Assembly: GCA_024305745.1 (NCBI GenBank)
Contig: JAHRBS010000014.1
Span: 1,929,501 to 1,993,500 of the forward strand
Length of the DNA stretch: 64,000 bases
Source of the DNA: Polyporus tsugae
Taxonomy: Eukaryota; Basidiomycota; Agaricomycetes; Polyporales; Polyporaceae
Reading direction: 5' to 3'
Shown here: positions 10,367 to 22,389 of the stretch, one piece after another
Layout: each line of letters opens with the position of its first letter
Position numbering within the stretch: position 1 is the stretch's first letter
Notes under the pieces: model-generated
Seen by the model: only the letters and a program-made list of their open reading frames with translations
The model's database searches: none
Told to the model about the DNA's origin: nothing
Translations under genes and position numbers: made by a program

Positions 10367-12056
10367 ATGGGCCACACCAAGCGCAAGAATGTTCGCCACG
10401 CCCCGCAGAGTGAGTGACCCCCGCATGGCAGGTTGCTACATCGGCTGATCCCCCTCAAGTGCGGTCCCGCACGACGAGGAGCAAGGGGAAGGTGAGCGAC
10501 ACAGATCGTTATCGTGTGCAGACCACATGTTCACGCCGATGTCTTCCCAGCCCATGGTGACCAACCCGGAGGAGAACAGCCAGATGCTCAATGCGCAGCT
10601 GCGCGAGCTCGGCCTCTATGCCGCCCACACCATCGGGGACGGCAACTGCCTGTTCCGTGCCATGTCGGACCAGCTTTATGGGACCCCGGCACAGCACCTC
10701 AAACTGAGGGCTGACATATGCAACTGGATTGAGGACCACAAAGAGCGCTACGGCCCTTTTGTGGAGGACGAGCGCGGCCTTGATCACCATTTATCGTGTA
10801 TGCGACAGCAAGGTGTGTGTATGCGTTTTCCTCGCTTCGCTAAGACTCTCATACCTGTCCTAGCAACCTATGGCGGGCACCTCGAACTATCCGCGTTCGC
10901 CCATATGACGAAGAGGAACGTCAAGGTTATTCAACCTGGCCTGGTGTACGTCATCGAATGGGACGCCGGAGGCGACCTCGGAGACTCTTCGGCACAAGGC
11001 GACGACGACCCGAACCTCGACGATCGTGAGAAGAGACGGTTGAGGCGAGAGCGGCGTCGCTCAGAACAGGCTGCGGCAGATGACACGGAACCTACGATGA
11101 CTACAGGGACGGTCTACGTCGCGTACGTATCCCCCTCCAGTTATCCGCGCGCCACTGGTTAACCGTGGCGTAGCTACCATGATTGGGAGCACTTTTCCTC
11201 TATCAGGAACCTGAGGGGTCCGCACGTTGGTTTACCCAACGTTGTAGAGGCCTCTGCTCCAGATGCATCGCTTCCCCCATCCCCCGTATCCAAGAAGCCC
11301 GCGTCAAAGGTGAAGGCGAAGGTCGCGAGGACGGCCAAGCGGGAAGTCATGAAGACAGTCGTTTCGACTCTCATGGAGGAGGAAGATTCGACTCCCCCTT
11401 CTCCTTCCCAGATTCCCTTACCTGGTTCAGCGTCACCATCCCCGCCACCATCCTCTGCCCCATCGTCTCAAACCTCTGGCTTCCATTCGTTGGCGTCGTT
11501 GGAGCCCCATGCTTACCGTTCCCCCAAGCGGACCTTCGACGAATCCTCGGCATCTTCTCAGATGTCAGAAAGCTCCCAGAGTGTCGCTAAGAGGGCAAAG
11601 AGCAGCTCCCGAGCGGCATCTAGGTCACGCACTTTGAGCGCCGACGTTACCGCAGTTCCGCCCTCAACCAACAGTATGAGTGTGGATGCAGATGATCTGG
11701 ACACACCCGATCTGTCTGCGCCTGGCTCATCTGCGGAGTCGGTTAGCTCATTGTCATCTGTGCCATCTCCAGCAGCAACCCCTCCCCCACCCGACCCTCC
11801 GGTGGAGAAACGTCTTACGCGCCGCCAGAGGAAGGCGCTAGGGGTACCCAAGGCTCGCCCTGCTCTCGTGGGCAGCAACCTCGCGCGTACGAGAAGCGCT
11901 GGAAAGATCGTGATCCCAGGTGGAAAATCCCGCAAGGTGTCGAGCAAAGCTACGGTCGTAGACGGCTCCGAGGACGATCCCGACACAAATGCGGAGTGGC
12001 GGAAGAACGGGACCGGACGTCTGGACGTCCGAGGGTTCAGGGAGCTTAAGATATAA
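10367..12056 (+). CDS. OTU-family deubiquitinase, OTUD3-like
   Basis: A cysteine protease predicted to remove ubiquitin from proteins. The OTU domain has the catalytic Cys in TIGDGNCLFRAMSDQLYG, the core YGGHLELSAFA, and the catalytic His in YHDWEHFSSIRNLRGPH, a spelling typical of OTUD3-like enzymes. The most consistent N-terminus starts at ATG 10367 (MGHTKRKNVRHAPQ) with an intron at about 10414-10459, and then stays open into the ATG at 10527. Starting at 10527 is the alternative. Further introns lie near 10812-10863 (CAAG to CAACC) and 11122-11173. The C-terminal 270 residues are low-complexity, Ser/Pro-rich and basic (KKPASKVKAKVARTAKRE), including LTRRQRKALGVPK, a likely nuclear or nucleolar basic region. 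Confidence 0.88.
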
Positions 12057-12901
12057 GAGCGCGTTGACGGGCTCTTCACCGTGTCGCGCCTGCGCGACGT
12101 TCGCCCACGCCATTCGCATCCAATCGCATCTCATCGTCATCTTTGGACTTCACATCTCCCTCTCTCTTGATCTCTCGTCTCTTGCATCCCATCCCAGCAT
12201 CCCGATACCCTCGCACTGCAAGTCCTTCGTGTTCCTGTCGTCGCACCGTTCATCGCTATCCGCTTGGATCTCCTTGTATCAACAGCATCTCATTCCCCTC
12301 TGGACCTTTTCACGTTTCTTTTCCCTTTTCTCTCTGCTGCGCTCTGCCCCACGATCGTCACGACATGTACGCACGTCTTTCACGCCCCGCATCGGACGCT
12401 CCCTCGATCGCTCATCCGTCGTCGTTCTCGCGTACCTCGCACTCAAGTTATTCTGTCATATTACCACAATCTCATCCCACCCACCCGCATTACACCGTGA
12501 TACCTGAAGCTGACGGCTTCGTTGCAATCGCACACTTTTTCTCCACCCTCACGATCGTACTCATCTGGTTCGTGCAATGACTCGGTTTGATTTTACGGCA
12601 ATTTGAACTGCATCCCCGCGCAGCATGCATCATGATGTTCGCAATCGCATACTGACATCCGTCCCGCGTTGTATCCTTGTAATATGTACAGTCCCGGCCT
12701 CAGGTTATATAAGTCTTAGATTGTCCATCCCCACAGCTCGCTCTCTGTCGGCGGCCTTCCGTCCTTCGATATGTACGTATCAAACTTGGTGGTGATCACA
12801 CGCTATGTCGGACCGTGGGTGCCACCATCGATTGTGGACGAGCTTGTTCCAGGACCACCGCCAGCTAATATATCGAACTACCACGCAAGGTTAACACTGC
12901 C
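12057..12901. other. Intergenic, pyrimidine-rich
   Basis: CT-rich sequence with an open frame at 12143-12580 that is only Ser/Pro/His-rich and lacks domains. I read it as the 3' UTR of the OTU gene plus the promoter of the dehydrogenase gene. Confidence 0.5.
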
Positions 12902-13991
12902 ATGGATCTCGGCCTCGAGAACGTTCATGTTTTGGTTACTGGTCCGTCTTCATTCTTCGTCAACGACATTCACTGACACTGCGCCGGTTTGGTTAGGTGC
13001 AAGTGGTGGAATTGGTCTCTCCACCACTCGGCTTTTTCTGAGTCAGTAGCAATCACTCGTTGGATTGACAGTTCATATCCTCTCGGGCACTGTCTTCCCG
13101 CTCACTTGCCGCGCTCAGAAATTGGAGCTCGGGTGACAGCCCACTATAACACCAAGTCCGCTCCGCTCGAGCCCCTCGTGCTGGAGTTCGGCCCCGACCG
13201 TATCCTCGCCCTTCCGGCCGACCTCACACGGGAGGACGACGTCCGGCAGCTCTTCGCCAATGCCTCAACCACACCTTTCGGGGCAGTACAGGTCGCGGTG
13301 ATCAACCACGCCTACTACGAGGCGCGCGACGTGCCGCTCGCGCAGATGAGCCTGGCCCAATGGGAGTCGACGTTCAAAACGAACGTGACGTCGTCATTCC
13401 TCGTCGCGCGGGAGTATCTGCGTGGCCTCGAGGATGCGTCGGCGGCCTCGAGGGAGAAGGCGGCGATAGTGCTCGTCGGGAGCACGGCCGGCAAGTTTGG
13501 CGAGGCCGGCCACGCGGACTACGCTGCAACGAAGAGCGGTGAGCAATCCACGCTTATTTGCATGTGGGCCGTATAGTGATGTTGATATGTTGACAGCGAT
13601 GATGTACGGGATGTGTCTGAGCCTGAAGAACGAGATCGTGAGGATTGCGCCGAGGGGACGCGTGAACGTCGTTGCACCCGGATGGACGAGGACGCCTATG
13701 GCGGAGGAGTCCCTCAAGAATCCGGACATTGTGTACCAGGCGCTGGCAACGTAAGTTTCGTTTATCATTCCGGTTCCCGTTCACGGTGATCAGATGGATA
13801 ACGTTCGGTGTATCATTATGCATGTGCGTAGGACTCCGCTGAAGAAGGTCGCCATGCCCGAAGATGTTGCACATCAGATCGTCGTGCTATCCTCCCCGAC
13901 CGTCTCGGGACACGTTTCGGGGCACGTCCTCATGGTCGAGGGCGGGATGGAAGGCCGTCTGTTGAACAGGCCGGGCGATCTGGGGTTGTAG
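12902..13991 (+). CDS. Short-chain dehydrogenase/reductase (SDR)
   Basis: Predicted NAD(P)-dependent oxidoreductase with unknown substrate. The protein starts MDLGLENVHVLVT at 12902. The first intron falls inside the dinucleotide-binding motif, which reads TGASGGIG after splicing. Further marks are the Asp-containing LPADLTRED, NHAYYE in place of the usual NNAG, the conserved Asn region FKTNVTSSFLV, the catalytic Ser in VLVGSTAGKFGEAG, and the catalytic YAATK. The C-terminus has VNVVAPGWTRTPM and SGHVLMVEGGM, as in classical SDRs. Introns lie near 12941-12994, 13040-13119, 13539-13597 and 13753-13830. The protein is about 250-260 residues, the family's usual size. It looks intact. Confidence 0.88.
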
Positions 13992-14753
13992 AGCCGGAAT
14001 TCGGAAAGGCCAAGTGTACGATGTACGTCCTATGCCACTGGCTTTCTATGTAGTGTGCCTTCGGACATTAGTAGGACTTCCCCGTAGTGGCCTCCGTGAA
14101 CGCGGAGGGGTGTCGCTGACGGCGACATAATCATTGTAATTTGTATGAAATCACCTCAATACACGGGATCAATGGTCACGATTCCTGTGAGATATACCCC
14201 AAGAAATTTTCGAACCGAGAACATAAGCAGTAAATAATGATATCACTGTCCATATATATGCATACACAACTTATCAGTCTCGACGAACCTAAACAACTTA
14301 CTAGTTACTGACGAGAAGATCAGTAAAATGAATGAAACCGAATCGGGGGTGTTGCTGTTAGGCGCCGCGAGATAGCCACGTGCGGACGGATGCGAGCACA
14401 CCGTTCCCGCCGTCGAGCTCAACCTTCGACGTCGACCACCTGTTCTGCGAGCCGCAGCCCTTTGTTGCTGTCGGCAACAGCGAACACAAGCCCAGATCCG
14501 CTCTGCAGTCCTCGACATCAGTACCCGCTTAGTCAGGACCCGTTCCTCTCTTTGTTTCCCAACCATCCCACTCCTCGACGCTCCCATCTGCCTCTAGTCC
14601 CCTCGCCTCTTGGTTGCCGACATCGTGCGCTTTGCTGGTAGCGGAGTCTAACGGAAAGGAAAAAAAAACATCAAGCCGTACGTCTCGGCCACCGGTTTCT
14701 TTTCTCATCTTTTCTCACCTCGCACCTTCAGGTTGGTTCATCTTCTCCCCGTC
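13992..14753. other. Intergenic, no gene recognised
   Basis: This is the 3' region of the dehydrogenase and the promoter of the kinase. The 100 bp before the kinase start are CT-rich. Confidence 0.5.
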
Positions 14754-17700
14754 ATGGACCCATTTTCCAGCCTACAAGTCCCCGATGACTCGCTACCAGG
14801 CCCTTCACGCCAGTACGGTGCAAGACCAGTCTCCGTCCAGCCCACATCATCATCAGCCAACTCGCAGTCCGCGAGTCGGAAACGCGCGTCGCACAATGTT
14901 GTGACGTCCCAGCCCCAACAGGAAGAGCAACCTGGATACCGCGACATCTACTCGCACCCCGCTGCCCTCGAGTATGCCGCAGCTCATCCAAGGCGGACGA
15001 TTCCCAAGTTCGGACCGTACCTTCTCCTGCAAACACTCGGCGAGGGGGAGTTCGGCAAGGTCAAGCTCGGGCTTCACATGCAGTGGGGCGAGGAGGTCGC
15101 GGTCAAGCTCATTCGACGGGGCAACATAGACTCGAGCGTGCGCATGTCAAAAGTTGAACGCGAGATCGAGGTTCTACGGGTGCGTTCTCTGTCACCAGTT
15201 GCGTCTTTGGGCTGCGCATAACATGATACGGTAGACTCTCAAACACCCCAACATCGTCCGGCTGTACGATGTGATCGAGACGGACAAGTACATCGGTATC
15301 ATCCTCGAATATGCGTCTGGGGGCGAGCTGTTTGATCACATCCTCGCCCACCGCTACTTGCGGGAGAAGGATGCCTGCAAGCTCTTCTCGCAACTCATCT
15401 CTGGCGTCTGGTACATCCACCAGAAGAAAATCGTCCATCGGGACCTGAAGCTCGAGAATCTGTTGCTCGACCGTCACCGCAATGTGATCATCACGGACTT
15501 CGGCTTCGCCAACCGCTTCGAGCATCGCTCCGACGACCTGATGCAGACGAGTTGCGGCTCGCCCTGTTACGCGGCGCCTGAGCTCGTCATCTCGGACGGC
15601 TTGTACGTCGGTTCCGCTGTTGACATCTGGTCGTGCGGGGTCATCCTGTACGCTATGCTCGCTGGCTATCTACCCTTCGACGATGACCCCGCCAACCCTG
15701 ACGGCGACAACATCAATCTGCTCTACAAGTACATCGTCAACACTCCGCTCTCCTTCCCCGACTACATCTCCGACGAAGCACGGGATCTCCTCTCTATCAT
15801 GCTTGTCCCGGACCCCACTCGCCGTGCGAACCTGCCGTCGATCATGGCGCATGTATGGCTTGCACCGTATGCTCATCTCTTCCAGAAGAGTATGAATGAG
15901 CTGGAGCGCACCGCCATCGAGCAGCATCACCAGAAGAGGCTCGCGTACCAGAGGCAGATGAAGGCGGCGGCGAGTGGGGAATCTCCCTCGGCCCAGAAGA
16001 TGGCGCGCAGCCAGAGTGCGCGTGTCGAGGGCTACGGGTCATCTCCGCCCTCCTCAGGCTCGCGCAACCACCGCGACCAGCGGTATCCTCAACAGGCGCA
16101 GCCCGAGTTCTTGTATGAGACTTCGGCCCCGTCAAGCTCTGGGCGCCGTGGCGTCAACTCGGCGATCGTCCTGCCGACTTCTTCACCCATTGGGCTGGAA
16201 GACGATCCGTTCGCGCCTTCTCCGTCTCAAGAAGTCCCTTCTATCGCGCTGCCGTCGGCACACGTCCCCCAGGATGTCACCAACGGCATCCACGAGGACG
16301 ATCGCATGCAAGTCGATGGCGAGTCGGCCGTCCCTCAGCCGATTTCGTATGCGCCGGTGAAGACGACCTCTCCCGAGTCGAAGCGGTCGAGGGTTCCGAA
16401 CCGGCACACTATCCAGGTCGAGTACGGAGAGTCAGAGTCGAGACCAGAACCTCCCAAAGAACGCACCCGCACGAACGGCACGTCGGCCAACCCCGAGCGC
16501 GCTACCAAGAAGCACTCTATTGACATCGATCCCAGGTCCTCGCAGAAGCCCCTTCCTGGGACACCTTCGCGAACACAGCCCGAAAGCGCGACGCCCACTC
16601 CTACGGCAGTCGCTCCCATCGTGTCCATTGAGGTCACTGGCCCGCCTGTCACTCTCGTTACGGCGGTCGATGAGAAACTCCCGCGCCCTCCCGCTCATTC
16701 TCAGAATGGCAGCAGTGCTAGTTCTACTGGCTCAGCTTCGTCGAAGAGCAGGCATCGGAAGGGTTTGTCGATCGACAAGATTGGCATTTCCAAGATGTTC
16801 GGGGGTGGGTCCGGTGCGGAACAGACAAATGGTCACATTGCACGCACCCCGTCCCAGAGCCAGAAACCCGCTCCGGACGCTGTCCCCACTTCGCTCAAGG
16901 ATATCGTCGGCCGTCCGTCCAGCGTCCAGGTCGGTACGTCGACGACGACGTCTGCGGACACGAGTGCGGATGCGTCACTTCTCAGTCCCACAGGCACTGT
17001 CAGCAGCAAGAAGTCGTCCAGGCGGAACACACTCACTGTCATGGTGGCGCCGCTTCGCAGCTCGATCAAGCCGCGCTCGAAGAAGGCTGTGGAAACCCCG
17101 ATGAGGGAGAAGGCAGAGGACAAGGGGCACCTGCCCGCCGAGGCTCCTGCTGTTCCACCCAAGGGCGAGATGCTGCCTCCCTCTACCCCGCAGCCATTGC
17201 GCGCCGGTCAGGACGAGGCTGCTGGCTTCAACTCCAACACCTGGAAGAGCCAGCGCGCGCCGGTCCCTGCATCTACGGTCAAGGCAAGCAAAGTCATGCA
17301 GTGGTTCCGCTCGAAGAGCAAGGGCCGCGGTCCCGCAGACATCTCCGACGTCGAGGCTGAGAAGCCAGTCAACGAGGTGCCTCCCACGGCCGACGCCCCG
17401 GCCCAACGCCAGGCTCCTATCGCTCCGCCCATCAACACGCATCTCCTCCCGGCACCATCGGAGAAGCTACACTCGCCCATACCACTCACGGCGACGCCGT
17501 CCGACCAATCTTTTGCGCACCACGGCCTGACCGAACGTTGGCTGAAGGGGATCAGCGGCGGTCGCGTCAACCTGCGTGTGCATCATGGTGCGGTCGACCA
17601 GACGACGATCACGACGGGCTCGCCGCCGGAGGTCATGAAGCACGTCAAGGCCGTCCTCGAGGGCATGGGCATCGACATCGCGATCGAGCACGAGTACAAG

Positions 17701-18330
17701 TACAGGTGCATCCGCGTGAAGAAGAAGCGCGCTGGGCTGGGGCTCCGCGATGGCTCGGGAAGCCTTGCAGCGTTCACCATTGTTGGATCGGCTGCATCGA
17801 ATGGGGTATGGACTGTGTTGGTTCTTGACATTGGCGGCTGACTGATCGTTGTTGGTGCAGGTCGACAGGCGTGGACTGCCTATTCCCTCGCAGACACAGT
17901 CACCTTCGTTCGGCTCGACTACCGGAGGCATGCTCCGCGGGCTACTCATGCGCCGCCAGTCGTCGCAGGTATCCACCGGTCCGATTCACCAGGTGTCACC
18001 TTCCCTCGAGTCGGAGGCAGGCTCCGACGCGGTCCTCGCTACCGCCGTCCCGGGTTCATCCAAGGACGCTTCGTCGCTGATCTCTCTGGATGCGATCTAC
18101 GGCGACCAGCAACAGGACGCTGGTGACGAAGTCCGGTTCTCGGTAGAGCTGACGCGTCTCGATCGTCTGGACGACACGTACAGTTTGGATATCCGCCGGT
18201 TGAAGGGCAACCTCCGGAGCTACAAGTTTTTGTACGATACCCTTAGACAGTGTGTTCTCTCCCGGTCCCTCCTCTAGTGGACGCGTTGCTGATGAAGCTT
18301 TGTTGCAGGCGTGCCGATCTTCAGCGGTGA
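14754..18330 (+). CDS. Serine/threonine protein kinase, KIN4-like, with C-terminal KA1-like domain
   Basis: The start is ATG 14754 (MDPFSSLQVPDDS). Exons are about 14754-15179, 15235-17808 or so, 17861-18251 and a short last exon ending in TGA at 18328-18330, for about 1130 residues. The kinase domain has the Gly loop LGEGEFGKVKLG, the Lys in VAVKLIRRG, the catalytic loop HRDLKLENLLL, DFGFANRF, and the activation segment TSCGSPCYAAPELV. These match the KIN4/CAMKL group. A very long low-complexity Ser/Pro/Lys region follows. A C-terminal KA1-like domain has VNLRVHHGAVD, YKYRCIRVKKKRAG and YSLDIRRLKGNLRSYKFLYDTL. KA1 domains bind acidic membrane lipids and can hold the kinase inactive. Yeast Kin4 acts in the spindle-position checkpoint; a similar role here is only a guess. 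Confidence 0.9.
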
Positions 18331-19393
18331 GCGCGCAGTCGTCCACTCTGATGGCTTGGCCAGTAAGTTGTATATCATCCGACATTTGCATGGTACAATT
18401 CACTTCTCTGCACCCCCATTTTTACAAACATGTGGCAATACTTCCGTCTCCTGCAAGACTGACTTGTTTCTCTCGTCCTCCTACGCTTATTGTGAACCCC
18501 CTAATGTCTTCCCATTCGCCCTTGCTCTTGTATTCTCGTTGTCGGCTTCTACCCCATCCATCCTCTCGCCGTTATTCCCTATCAACCTCCGTTATCCATT
18601 CTCCTCGGTCACGGTAAATTTTTGTCTCGGTGTTCCGGTGTCTGCTTCGCGAGTGGTTCCTCGCCTTCGAATTCGTTTCCTCACATTTCGGACGCGCCTT
18701 TCGTGTTTTAATACGTTTTAGTTTGAAGTTGTTGGAATTGGAGATCCCTGCCTGTATATGTTGATAAATCCGCTCTTTGCCTCGCCTCTCTAATCTGACC
18801 CATGGATCCGCACGCTCTGTCATGTCACGGCTACAGCATCGTTTCCCCTCCCGCCCTGCATACGCATTCGTCATAATCCACAAAATATACCTTTGTCCCC
18901 CGCCCTGGAAGTCGTACGGTGTACAGTACGGTTTATTCCAGATGCAGCTTTATCTGGTGGCATCGAAATGTACAAAACGAAGTTAGTTAAATCCGGATCC
19001 GTAGTCAAGACATATGCTAGTTATAGCCATGGCAAATATTAATGCATATGGTCATTGACGGTCATCGGCCAGCGTGTGCGTGCTCCGTAAGTATGTCTGA
19101 AATTCGAGCCTGTCAGGGCGCTGTCGTCGTGACGGAAACGACAGATGGGTCTTAAGTTGTCCGCAGATGAACTCCTTCGGTGACGACACTGGATGGCGGT
19201 GTCCAGCGGTCCCACAGTTGGTGTTCCTGCCCTACAATGGATACAATCCACCTTTGCTGCCCCCTACAATGTCTTCGTGAACTCCAGCCTTCCCGCGAAG
19301 AGAAGGCTCACCGACTGCGCTACGTAACGATACCCACGACCTCCCCAACGACCTCCTCACGACGACTACACGTATCCCTGGTACCCTTGCACA
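18331..19393. other. 1 kb without a recognisable gene, upstream of the PH-CNH gene
   Basis: AT-richer than its surroundings. I searched it for a RhoGEF (DH) domain, which normally precedes PH-CNH in this family, and saw none in any frame. The open frames are short and unlike known proteins. Confidence 0.5.
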
Positions 19394-21903
19394 ATGGCAG
19401 AACAGCGCCCTGGTAGCGAACCTGGAGGTGAGGCTGATCGACGTCGTGTGTATATGCGGATGTGGGAATGACCGCGCATATGCGTCTTTCCGCATTTCGT
19501 GGACGCAGCGGAACCCAGAGATCGACGCGCGGAGGTGCAATGGTACAGCGAGAGGATAGTGTTCGAAGCTAACCAGGTGGTGGTGAGTGCCGAGTCTTGT
19601 TCCTCGGTGGTGGCAAGGGCGGTTGGGGACTGACGCATCTACTTACCTTGCCCCCAAACTCAAACTTCAACACTGACCATGCCGTCTCCTCTACGCCCTA
19701 GGATCTTGAATTTACTGACCCGACGCGGCAAGTCATCCATGCCGGCACCCTCTTCCGACGGAGCGACCCGTTGAAACGGAGTGTGAACGGTTGGAAGGAG
19801 TTATGGGTGATCTTGTTTGACAACTATCGTGCGTCCTCTGTTCTGTTCTGTCTCTGTATGCGCATCCCAATCGACCGCATGGGCTAGTGGTTATGACCAA
19901 ACCGAAGGGCAAGGGAGGCGACGTCAAGTACGTCGTCTGGAAGCCTGTGAGCACGACTAGCATCGGGTTGGGGGGTCGCATTCCCGTTGACACGTCTTTG
20001 AAGCCAGTACGCATCGAGTTTCTCGCCCTCTCCAGCCTGAGCATCCGACCCGTTCAACGCAGCAACACATTCTCCCGCATCATGCGAACCGGCCGCGACT
20101 CGCCAGACCTTTTGTCCATCTTTTCGGATGGACCCGCGGATAGCAATCACGACGACAACTATCACCCGTTATCGTTCTATTGTCACGGAAAGAACGGAGG
20201 ATCGTATACGCTCTATGCTACCACCCCGGAAGAACGCAATGCGTGGAGAAGACGGATGAAGGAGGTAATTGCTGCACAGAGGACTGTTCAGGCAAGACAG
20301 AGTGTCTTTCAAGTGGAGACCATCACGGACGACACTAGCGCTGACAAGGACGGCTCTGCACTCCATCCCGGGCTTGTCACCGGAAGGATGTCATGTTCTA
20401 TGCCATTTAGTGGGTTTTCTTGAGTTGGCGTTGGGTGTCTCTGCTTACCTTGCAAATTTGGTCGTAGGTAAGGACGGTCATGACTTGGTCGTGATGGGGA
20501 CCGAGGATGGGCTATGGATAGGAATGCTGCACCAGCCTGAAAGTGCGTCCGTCGCTTGTCGTTCTGTTCTATTCATCTGACACGCATGCCCACCAGCCGT
20601 GCAGCGTGTCGTATCGGTAAAGCACGTCACTCAGCTCGCGTTTCTGGAGGAGTACGGTTATCTTCTCGTCTTAGCAGACAAGGTACTTGCGTTGATCCGT
20701 CGCCTGTTTCCGCGCTAACCCCTGATTACCCGATCCTTCTTAGGTGCTGTATGCTATTGACATCGAGAGCATCGTCCCAACGCCACCACCTCGACAACCT
20801 AATCACCCGCCTGTGCTTGGTTTACAAACAGTCAGTCGATCGAATAAGCACGTCGACTACTTCAGCGTTGGGCGACAGTCTGGCCGCACTTTTGTTGTAT
20901 ATAAAGTTCGGAAAGCCGTGAGCATCTCTACCACGTTCTGAATCAGCCACGCTTTCTGACAACTTGACGATGTTCCGTAGTCGGACAGTGTGTTCTGTAT
21001 GCTGGAGGTACATGCTACAAACCCTCACCTGCCTCCTGGGTTCAGGACATATAGGGTGAGGCTCCGCCAACGCTGGTCATTGGCATCCTGCGTTTCGCTG
21101 TGCGCTATGCTAATGGCCGGATCGCATAGGAATTCTTCTTACCAACCGACTCGCTGGACTTACTCTTCTTGAAGACGAAGGTCTGCATCCTAATACCGAA
21201 AGGATTTGAGATCATGGATATAACCGAGTATGTTCTGTTGCTTCATTACTACGCATCTTGTTATTAAGGTGTCCCGCAGTTTCAACAGTATCACTATCCC
21301 GCAAGACGAGGACGTACGCAGAGTGGGGAAGCGGCCGATGAGCAACAAGCCCATCGCGATGTTCCGAATACGAGAAGATGAATTCATCCTTTGCTACGAC
21401 GGTGAGCCGTCCTTCTTAATCATACCCTGAACTGAATAGTGAAGTGGTCCTAAGAGTACGGCTTGTATGTCGACAAGCGTGGGGCGCCTTCTCGTTCGCC
21501 GCCAACTATTGAATGGGAGGGCGTTGCCGCCCATGCAGCCTGGCACCCACCATATATTCTCCTCTTCGGCCCTGCCCTCATCGAGGTCCGACACGTCGAG
21601 TCCGGCCGCCTCGCACAGGTCATCACTGGGCGGGACATCCGCTGCACCTGGGATGGCCGGGGCGTAATTCATCCTGACGGCGTTGACGAGTTTGCCGACC
21701 CCCGGACCCCACGCGTACACGCAGTGCTAGACGACTCGGAGATGTCAAGCGCGTTCTCGACGAACCAGCACCATCTGCGGCGCATGTCGAAGCGACAGCA
21801 TGCCGTCGTGCTCGCGCCAACGGAACGTCTTGTCGTGCCCGGAACGCGGTACTCGCCTTCATTGCTCAGCGTTGCAGACACCCTTCCCGTTTATGTTCCC
21901 TGA
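19394..21903 (+). CDS. PH and CNH (citron homology) domain protein, RhoGEF-like but without a DH domain
   Basis: The gene has about ten exons. The earliest in-frame start is ATG 19394 (MAEQRPGSEPG). After splicing this runs directly into WYSERIVFEANQVVDLEFTD, which resembles the linker that follows the DH domain in Rom1/Rom2-type Rho exchange factors. A PH domain follows (HAGTLFRRSDPLKRSVNGW, WVILFDNYLVMTKPKGKG, SYTLYATTPEERNAWRRRM). Then comes a full CNH domain spread over many exons (VMGTEDGLWIGMLHQPE, LAFLEEYGYLLVLADK, DYFSVGRQSGRTFVVYK, EFFLPTDSLDLLFLKTKVC, KPIAMFRIREDEFILCYD, IEWEGVAAHAAWHPPYI). The protein ends at TAA/TGA near 21903. It may bind Rho-type GTPases or membranes but cannot have exchange activity as modelled. 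It could be a truncated paralogue or a natural DH-less form. Confidence 0.82.
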
Positions 21904-22389
21904 TTCCTATCACAGCTTCATATTGGACAGACTAGCCCCCGCGATTTGTACACACACGGACTTGTCATTGTTAGAGATATGTAACTTTTTGTATCGCTCC
22001 AGTTAGGAATTCGTTCGACTTAGTCTCGGTTCCCGTTTCGTCTGTCGTCAGCCTCCGATCGTGTGATGTCGCTCCCTTCCGTACGTCACATTCAGTGGTT
22101 GGTTTCGTGCTCGCCTCTTGCTTCCCGCCTCGTTGAACATTGTCTACTACATCCACATTCTACCTATATTGTCTCGTACAGGCTACACACACAACGGATC
22201 CTAGAAGGCGCGCTAGGTACGTGGGTCTTCTCATTTCGAGAGACGTGCTTTGTTGATTCTTTCTGCCAGCCTAGATCGAGACCCTCGGTGCGTTTCTTCA
22301 CTCACCCCCACCGTATCGTTTTGAACAGATCCATCATTCCTACAGTCACACAGCCTATCGACACCAACTCTCTAGCAGGCGTCATTACA

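Noticed and set aside
10491..10520. 30-bp intron (GTGAGC...GTGCAG) in the OTU gene
   Set aside because: Too short for a basidiomycete intron, and the frame reads through it without a stop.
12143..12580. Plus-strand open frame of 145 codons after the OTU gene
   Set aside because: Low-complexity Ser/Pro/His translation of CT-rich DNA with no domain; more likely UTR and promoter.
22063..22389. Upstream extension of the integrase-domain frame
   Set aside because: It is open, but its translation is non-conserved and looks like 5' UTR; the ATG at 22390 begins the basic N-terminus.
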